Below, in pieces: positions 56,514-64,000 of a DNA stretch of 64,000 bases (position 1 is its first letter; each line of letters begins with the position of its first letter). Source of the DNA: Crotophaga sulcirostris. Lineage: Eukaryota; Chordata; Aves; Cuculiformes; Crotophagidae. Below the pieces are notes generated by a model. That model worked only from the letters and a program-made list of their open reading frames with translations, was not told the origin of the DNA and made no database searches. The stretch is taken from positions 29,329 through 93,328 of the forward strand of contig VYZB01000930.1 of the NCBI GenBank assembly GCA_013397455.1. Direction: 5' to 3'. The position numbers and the translations under genes are program-made.

Positions 56514-56519
56514 AATAAA
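56514..56519 (+). promoter_or_regulatory. AATAAA hexamer downstream of the candidate small ORF
   Basis: A canonical signal 80 nt after the TAA at 56432-56434, followed by 'tgttagtaagtgtacg'. It is meaningful only if the upstream transcript is real. Confidence 0.25.
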
Positions 56520-59149
56520 ATGTTAGTAAGTGTACGATACGTATATATGGTGCTGTGAGTCAGCCAAGAAAATATACTCTGATGAATTCAGAATGAATGC
56601 GAATGTTCCCTAGATAACACACCCCGAATGGCTGTGTCAGTTTATGTGCTTGTGATTTCAGCAACAGCTATAACAAAATATTTTGTTTCTAGGATATACA
56701 ACCATACGTGTACACTGCTCTGAGGAGCTCCAGTCGGATGCTCTCTTCCAGTAGGCACTGGGAAGACGTGTTCGTAGCACTGTGCTGACACTGTCACCTA
56801 AAATGTGTTTTTTTTTCTTTACATAAAGGAAACATTTAGTGGGTAGCGAGGATGAAAGCCGAGCGCATAAAATAATAAATTCACTGCTTTTACTTTCTTT
56901 TTGTTTTCAAGTACAGCAGTGAAGCTAAAAAACTGATGGCTATACTAAACCTGCTGCGACAAATGTGTGATTTATTTACATTGTGAGTCACTAGTTCTGT
57001 ACAACTTGGGTACAATTTGCCGTGACCTTCCACTCGGTCTGTAGTTGTTGTGCTGACATTTTCTGGCTTTTTGCTCTAAGCAAGACTTATTTTAAATATC
57101 TAAACCCAGGAGCCTGGCACTGATCTCACTCATGGCAGCACAGATCAGGAGTGATGCCACTGGTGTATAAATGTGAAGAATGTGAGATTAGAAAGTACTT
57201 GGTAATCTGCTGCGAGTAAAGGAGAGCTAAATGATGTGTGATTTGTCTTCCAGCCAAAGCAAACACAGGCTCAACCATTTTTCTATGGCAAAGTTGATTT
57301 TTCTAGGTGTTGCTGCTGATCTCTGTTGTTGCTTTTACACCAAGAGAAACTTCTGAAGGGATTGCAAACACAATTCCACAGGTTAGTAGAAGAATTGGAG
57401 CTGGGTGATGTCCTGCATAGTGGTGAAACACTGCAGCTGGATGGGCTGGTGAATGCCCACGTCACCTGGCTGCTAGAGCACTCTGAGTCACTGCAGAACT
57501 CAAACAAACAAACAAAAAGCTCCTTTCTCATGGGATGGTTCTCAGAAAGTCCTGGCTGCACCTAGAGCAAATGTAATAGTACTAGGGTAAATGAGCTGAG
57601 AGTGAGAGCTCTTAGCATCACTGTTCAAAATGACAATACCAGTAACACAGTAAGCAACCACTTCATATTTAAATGGGACCAGCAGTATCACAGGATTCCC
57701 CTGCCTGCATCTCCAGTTGCCTTAGTTCTGTTGGTTAAAGGGGCTTTTGTTGCTAATTTAAACTGCAGATTCACAGTTAGGGCTTTTTAGAGTCTGCTCT
57801 CAAGGAAGTTGATAAAATGATGTAAACAACCACATAAAATGAAGTATATAGATGTGTTTAGGAGCAAAGTGTCTTCATATGGGGCGAGTGATTTAATCCT
57901 GTAGCATCTTGTCTGATTGAAGTAATAATGGTGAATTAATTTGAGAAAGGAAAAAGGAACCTTTTTGACCAGACCTTTCATGACTGGAGTTGGCCCATTC
58001 AAGAACATAAAAACAAAGGCGAACCATGTCTTTGATAGCTGAAGGGGCTCGTTTTTAGTATGACATATTTTCCTTCAGTATTTTTTGTGATTCTCCTCTG
58101 AACCATGTGCGTATTTTCAAAATCTTTCTTGAGGTTTGAGCAATGGAGATGTGGAGCAGCAGACAAATACGAGTCACTCCCTTCAGCCAAGGACTGTCCG
58201 TGTGTGTGTTCTCAGTACAGCGTTTCACTGGAAGCTCACCCATGAGTAACCCTTGTGCAAAGCCCTCCTCCCCTCCAGCTCTTCCATCTCATCTCAGTTT
58301 CCCATCCAGGGTACCACCACTGTGTGTGTGAAGTTTGCCATCAGTGTTGGCTCAAGGCTTTTCAACTCAATTTGATTTGTGGCAATGGTGAAAGTGGAAC
58401 ACGTGGGATACAGGGGGTGACTGGGAGGTAGATGAGAGCCCTGGGAGGCCATGGGGAGAGTGCTGGTGGGCCAAGGCACAGGGCTGGTGAGCATTGTTAG
58501 ATGCTTGGAACAACGGGGAGGAATCCAGCTTATTTAGGGTTGTGCAGGTGGAAGGTAGAGACTGCAAAACGGTACCAGCAAAAGAGGCATCTGGCCATGG
58601 CCATCTCCAGCAGAGCAATTTCACTGCCCCAAATTGGCCTAGGTAGGAACCTCTTTTTGCCTATGCCAAAACCCACAGCTTCTTGCACTTTTCTTTCCTG
58701 GAAGTATGGCCTTAAGTTTGTCGATGTGGCCATGTGTGGTGTTTGTTTCTGTCTGGATAGTGAAGCAGTTGTAATAATTCTTAACAATGACATGTTCTTC
58801 AAATTATGCTGCACTTCCTTGATCTTTGACTTTATCAGTAAAAGTTTCTGTGTTCTTCCAGGTCATTGTTAACAATGTTGAATGGTAAGTCAAGATAAAA
58901 AAAGATCAAGAGCTAATAAACCTGCTTGATTAAAATTTAAATTGAATTTCAAGATGTAGCAGCTTGTGTTTGGACCAGTTCGCGTGTGCACACCATATTG
59001 ATTTCTCATGTTCTTGTTTCTTACTGTGAAAATCATGCTGCACCGAGGCAAAGCCTTACAGAGATTTGCTTGTTACATAGCACTGCTGCCTTATTTTTAA
59101 CACTATTAAAAGCCATTGTCATTAATTCGTTATTTATAATGTTTTTTCT

Positions 59150-59640
59150 GTACCAAGCCCTTCCAATTCCTTGCCCAGGTTTGTGTAACATCGACAGGCG
59201 TTTCTGGGTCATTCTGTTTACCCTGTTAAAATATTGACATAATATTAACATTCTTCAAGTCACCTGGGGCTTCCCCACTGCTCTGCAATTGATTGATAAT
59301 AAACATTAACCATCTGGATATGTCCTTAGTTGGGTCTTTTGAAATACTTACTTATAAGTTACCCAGACCTGGCAACTTAATATTGTTTGAGATGAGTAGC
59401 AGTTGTTTTAACATCCTCCTTAGTTACTGGAATGGAAAGTATTTCAACATCATTATTGTCTGATCTGAATACAGCATCTGGCTCCTTCCCAAATAGAGAA
59501 CAGAAATGGTTTTTAGCACTTCTGCTTTTTCAGCATGAGTATTGACACTTCTATTATTTCCATTCATTGTGATGGTAATCTTAATTCGTGTTAGTGAAAG
59601 CCTTATTAACTCGGTTCGCAAAGATTAGCAAATGTCAAGC
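59150..59640 (-). mobile_element. Decayed CR1/L3-type LINE reverse transcriptase remnant
   Basis: In broken frames on - one reads THAEKAEVLK (the conserved EKAEVLNAFFAS region before RT), a KLPG remnant of the SPGPDG motif, then FIINQLQSSGEAPGDLKNVN (matching the SWRSGEVPEDWKKANV region) and QKRLSML (the YRPVSLT region). Order and spacing fit a non-LTR RT of the CR1/L3 clade. Stops and frameshifts are frequent, so it is ancient and inactive. Confidence 0.72.
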
Positions 59641-62540
59641 ATTGGTACTTTCAGCCACTGCATGCTTTGGCAAGACAGAAGTCCAGAATGGGAAGGAAAA
59701 ATAACCTTCATTTCCATTCCAATAAATAAAGTCAACTTATACAAAGTAAACCTTTTGCAGAAATATGCAAGAAAATCCTGTTCCTGTAATTAAAGTACAT
59801 TCATGGTCCAGTAAATCATGCAAAAAAATTAGCTGTTTAATGAATTTAATCGAGGTAATTATGTGTTGTTATTTGAGTTTGCTGTGTGAAGAATGATAGT
59901 GTTCAGCTGTAAATGATTTTTTTGCCATTTTTGATTTGGGGACTCTTCAAACCTAAACGGTTTATGCCAATTTTTAAATATCAGCTTTGATTAGGTATGC
60001 AGTTGTGTTTTTGCCAGCTTTTACTGCTGTGTGTGTTGAATGCACATATGCTGTAGTGCAGATGTCCCTCTCAGCTGTCGATTAAAAACACATTTGACAA
60101 AGCTTTTTTTTTTTTTTTTTACAGAACAGTGAAATGATACCATGGTTTCAAAAACTCTGCCAGCGTGTTTGATTGTACCCCTGAAACTACTTAAAATATC
60201 AGCCACTGATTGTGACAGGCAGATTTCAGTTGTTGCCAAATACTTTTTATTACAGAATCGAATCTCTAGTTAAGAAATGAGCAATAGGGGTGTGGAATAA
60301 CAGGAGCATAGGTTGGCAAGCACCTGTGGGGTTTCATTCAGAAAAATTACTGGTACTACTAACATCCATGTAAGAGTCTCCACCAAGTCAACAGCCCAGT
60401 AAGATGAAACTCATTTAATTCTGGAATAGAATGAGTGTTCCTGCTGTGAGATTTCATTTTAGGCACATCTTTCCTGGTCTGCATTTTGGGAGAGAACTCC
60501 CATAATTGGTTGGAGATGATAGGAGCAAGAGTAAATTGATGCCTTATCTCTTATATCCACTTGGGATGACTGTAATGTAATAAGACGTGCAAAGTTAACT
60601 GGTTTTAGAAGTGAGAACTGTGTTTGGGGTTTAATTAATACAGGAAAAAATTCTGTTTGAGGGAACTTCAAAGAGCTAATCAGATGCACTTTTCTCTCTT
60701 TTTAATTTGTGAGGTCTGTTGCAGTCTGAGTCAGCACGGCAGATGCAGCTGGGCTGCCTTGGCAGAGTTTTTGTCACTTTGAAGTTCACAGGTTTTAACT
60801 GGGGGAGGGGGAGAGAAGACTGGACAAAGCTTAAAACCAGCCACAAGCAGAGAATTGCTTAGAAGTGAGGAAGGCTTGGATTTTTTTTTTCCCCTCGTTG
60901 ACATGCAGACCATGTATATAGGTTATGTTTTTATCTGATAAGTGGAGATTTAGTCACCAAATAGACAAAGTAGGAGTTCATATAGGGTGTAGGGTGGAAA
61001 GCCTTGTTTAACGTGATGAACATGTGGGGTTTAGCTCTCATTTATAAAATACCTTCTTTGTACTGCACCTGTATTATTTATTAGTCATATGTCCTGCAGT
61101 TGAGTAATGGGAAATACTGGAGCATGCATTTCATTAACTGTGACACTGTTAATTGGTATTGCTGGCTGCCTGGAACTACTTTCCCTGTTTGAATACATGG
61201 AAGTATGAATCAGAGCTGGTGGAATTGGCCAGTGAGAGGAAGGCAGGCATCTCTGCATGGTAGGCTGCATGTATAGAGCAGCTGAGCTCATTTGTCTTCC
61301 TGGGCTGTGAAGTCTTAGATCATTGAAGTATTCAGAATGGTATAGATTTTTTTTCCATGATGACAATTCATTATATCATTATGATTAAGCTTAGAAACTG
61401 CAGTGGGATATTTTTGGGACAGATCTTTTTCCAGACACTTTTCTCTGTTGTTGTGAGCTTTTTCTTTTTTTTTTCCTTGAGCTATTAATGCCTACCTATT
61501 AGGACATTTACGTATTCAAATCCCTGGGTACATCTGAGCTTAAGAACAGTGCTTTGTGTCTTGTAGAAAAGGCTTTCTATTCAGAAACAAAAGTTCAGCT
61601 TATTTTTTTCTTGCACCTGAACATTTGCTCCCAATTGTTTGGCTGAAGTGCCTTCCAGGAATGCCACACTTATTGCCAGCAATAAGCTCTAGGGTGGAAT
61701 TAAATGCCAGTTGTCAGCATTGATGCTGATCAAAATTATTAGTATTTGGTGCTATAGCAGATGTAAAATACACAGCAATTATAGTTTAAGAGAATAATGC
61801 TGTTGAAATCCCTTGAACGGTTACAGCTATTCTTGAGCAATAAAATGTTTTTCAAGGGACAGCCTAATACAATGCAACTTTGTAGAATGAGTTGTGAAAT
61901 TTTCTTTTCATTTGCCACATAAAGTGCCAAATAAATGTTTGCAATAAAAATACAAGCCTGGGAAGAATGTGTTTTGCCAATTACAGCATGATGTGAGCTA
62001 CAAAGACGTGTTCAGAATGGAGCCCAGTGTGGATGTTAGTGTCAGGTTACAGCAGGGAAAAGGTGCCTTGATTTGCCAAATAACCAGGATGGTTTTTATC
62101 CCACATTTGCAAGGAAAATCGCTGCCTTTGAAAGAAAAGAGATGGGTGCGATTCTATGCAAAATTAAGTGAGGAGACACAGGCAGTCCGGTGAGAAACCA
62201 GCTCATGGGGACTGAAAAACACTGATTGATGGTGGCCAACCCCTTCAGCTGGTGGTTGCCACATTTAGTGGCCAACGCCAGGCGAGGAGGGGCCCAGGGT
62301 GGGATTAAAGATCCTGCAGCAGAAGTGGTACAAGCCACATTGGGCCCAGTGGTAACAATCGAGGGGGCCCTTTCTCCCGTTGCTCAAGAGCTTGCGTGAT
62401 TCACCCTCTTCCCTTTTTTTAAGTTTCATATCACAGAAACCCCAGTTATTTTTCAACTAAACTTTTACTTCGGCCTAAAGTTAGCTACCGAAACGCTGTG
62501 TCCGTGGCTGCAGCTCAGCTCAGCCCGACAATGTTCCTGA

Positions 62541-62583
62541 AATAAAGCCCAGGCTCCTGCTTGCTGAAAAAAAAAAAAAAAAA
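62541..62583 (+). mobile_element. Retroposed-looking 3' end: AATAAA plus A17
   Basis: AATAAA is followed after 20 nt by 17 consecutive A (62567-62583), the arrangement of a reverse-transcribed polyadenylated RNA. The body upstream (about 62060-62540) is GC-richer than its surroundings and not recognisable as a known gene; it may be an LTR- or mRNA-derived retrocopy. Confidence 0.4.
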
Positions 62584-62649
62584 TGGAGAATCAGAGCTAT
62601 CTTGTGCTTGACTTCTGCCCAGGCTGCTTTCTGTCCTCTTCTGCTTAGG

Positions 62650-63120
62650 AACCACCTGCTCCGAAGCGATGGTGGAGCGTCTCATTCACATGAAATCAGC
62701 GCGAAGCGGCCCGCCAAGAGGCAGCAGCGCGTATGAGCGAGAGGGGATCCTTCACAGCCTTTATATACCAGAGTTATTTTTAACCACAGCCTCCATGCTT
62801 ATTACAGTGTTTCCTCTCTCAGACGCTCAGGAAGCCCACTTGGCTCTGTTTCCTGCTAACATGCGGCCCTGGCTCGCAAAATCTCTGAGAACAACAGGCC
62901 TGAGACTGCTCGGCTCCGTTAAAAAAGCTGGCAACTTTTCAAGCCCTGACAGAAAACCTTTGAAAGCTCTGGATTTCCTCCAGCTAACGTATGAGGCTCC
63001 TGCATCGGTGACAAATTAGACTGAAACGGCACAAAATGCTCCTATGTAAATAGCCTTTTTTTTCTGCGCTCGCCCTTTTAATAGTTCAGACATTATTTAT
63101 AGTTATTGCTTGGGATGGAA
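62650..63120. promoter_or_regulatory. Candidate distal regulatory stretch
   Basis: About 470 bp of higher complexity and GC content than the flanks, with CpGs (agcgcgaagcggcccgcc), MEF2-like AT cores (ctttatatacc, ttatttttaacc) and a tatttatag motif at the right end. MEF2 factors are known activators of KLF2, but assigning this segment to KLF2 is guesswork. Confidence 0.15.
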
Positions 63121-64000
63121 AAATATTTTTATATTTTTCCAAAGATGGGCTCGAGTGAAATGTTTTCCTTGTTTGTTTTGGGTTTTTGATTTTTATTTTT
63201 TTTTTTCTCTCTCCTTCGAGATTTTTGCGAGGGTTTTCTTAGGCTCCAGGAGCAACCTTTCCTTCCTGGAAGCCAGGACAGAATGGCTGTTGTGAGTTCT
63301 TCAGTGAAAGCCTATGTCCAGTGCCGAGCTCGGGGCTCTGAGCGCTGCTGTTCCTCAGCTATTAAATAATAGTTACAGCAGGCACAACTGACTTCTGATT
63401 TCCTGAGAGACAGCAGAAGAGATCAGTTGCACTTTAGCGGTGCCTTTACCTCTGTGTTTTATACATAATGTTAGTCCTTTATGTTTTATTTCTTCTTGTA
63501 GACCTTTCCCTGCAATTCCAAAGGGACTCCCTGCTTCCAAAAGTGCTTTCAAATATCGGAATGGATGTGACCTTTGATGCTGTGAATGCTATTTTCTCCT
63601 GAGCTGACATTTTACAAAATGCTAAGGAATATAACCATGAAGCGACTTCTCCTATCTGCCACTAATAATGACTTGGAATCATAGATGACAACTCCAGAAC
63701 ATGAGACTTATGTGAATCTCTGATTTTCTAGGAGTATTTCCAGTAGTCTCATCTTTGTCTGGGTCATCATCACCTTAAGAGTTATTTATTGCCCTGGGCA
63801 TGAACAGGAGCCATCCATAACATCTCCCTGGCCTCAATAGTCCCAGTATTTAACTGCGACACCAGAGTTGTTGGGACCAGGTTCACTCGAGCGGGAGGAT
63901 TTCCCTGACCTGCCCTTTTCATTGCTAGCTGGGCAGTAAGGTGTCTGTTTTCTCCTCTCCAATTTTAGTCACCCACAGCTTAAGCATGTAGGCTAAGAAA

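Larger units (their letters stand above)
55321..64000. other. KLF2 upstream region
   Basis: About 8.7 kb left of the next, unseen gene. Apart from the decayed LINE (59150-59640), a possible retroposed 3' end (62541-62583), the possible microgene at 56173-56434 and a candidate regulatory stretch (62650-63120), I see unique AT-rich sequence without recognisable exons. No exon of the next gene was identified. Confidence 0.5.

Noticed and set aside
57326..57565. 79-codon open stretch on + with helix-like content
   Set aside because: It looked amphipathic, but there are no splice sites, no family match and an equally long antisense frame.
1..64000. CRISPR arrays, tRNA or rRNA genes, complete LTR retroviruses
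   Set aside because: None were seen. The tandem arrays lack the repeat-spacer pattern, no cloverleaf with tRNA boxes was found, and no paired LTRs with internal viral genes were recognised.

Overview
This is a bird genome window. The evidence is at least fourteen CR1 LINE fragments, spliced genes with short GT-AG introns, and a gene pair with the same order and orientation as the human 19p13.11 EPS15L1/KLF2 neighbourhood. The species cannot be named from the sequence alone.

Layout. Positions 1-4814 are intron (probably intron 1) of EPS15L1 on the + strand, whose first coding exon lies left of the window. Twenty-four coding exons of EPS15L1 (4815-38156) can be placed with GT-AG boundaries and an unbroken frame. 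They encode 922 residues: three EH domains, a linker with an apparently optional 21-codon cassette, a long coiled coil, 22 DPF tripeptides with a proline-rich segment, and a last exon carrying two ubiquitin-interacting motifs. An 11.1-kb intron (22264-33374) splits the DPF region. Reading through the donor of the exon ending at 33580 gives a second C terminus (Val-Ser-stop) with its own poly(A) signal, so the gene probably makes forms with and without the UIM tail.

Positions 38157 to about 51205 are 3' UTR or intergenic. This stretch holds a cluster of CR1 fragments in both orientations and two minisatellites. KLF2 follows on the - strand, tail-to-tail with EPS15L1: exon 3 (coding 51927-52102) and exon 2 (52518-53409) are complete. 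Exon 1 is not visible and probably lies in the 791-N assembly gap at 53453-54243, which abuts a G-rich satellite of about 240-bp units (54244-55320). The rest, to 64000, is the KLF2 upstream side. It contains a decayed CR1/L3-type reverse transcriptase, a polyadenylated retroposed-looking 3' end, a possible two-exon 27-codon transcript, and otherwise nothing I recognise as coding.

EPS15L1 is an endocytic adaptor scaffold (clathrin/AP-2, ubiquitinated cargo). KLF2 is a three-zinc-finger transcription factor (endothelium, lymphocytes). Their adjacency is conserved synteny, and nothing here suggests a shared function. No bacterial-type system, CRISPR array, rRNA or tRNA was seen. The most noteworthy items are a splice choice in EPS15L1 that would turn a DPF into an NPF (EH-ligand) motif, a 220-bp direct repeat flanking EPS15L1 exons 2-4, the satellite beside the KLF2 gap, and the candidate microgene at 56173-56434.
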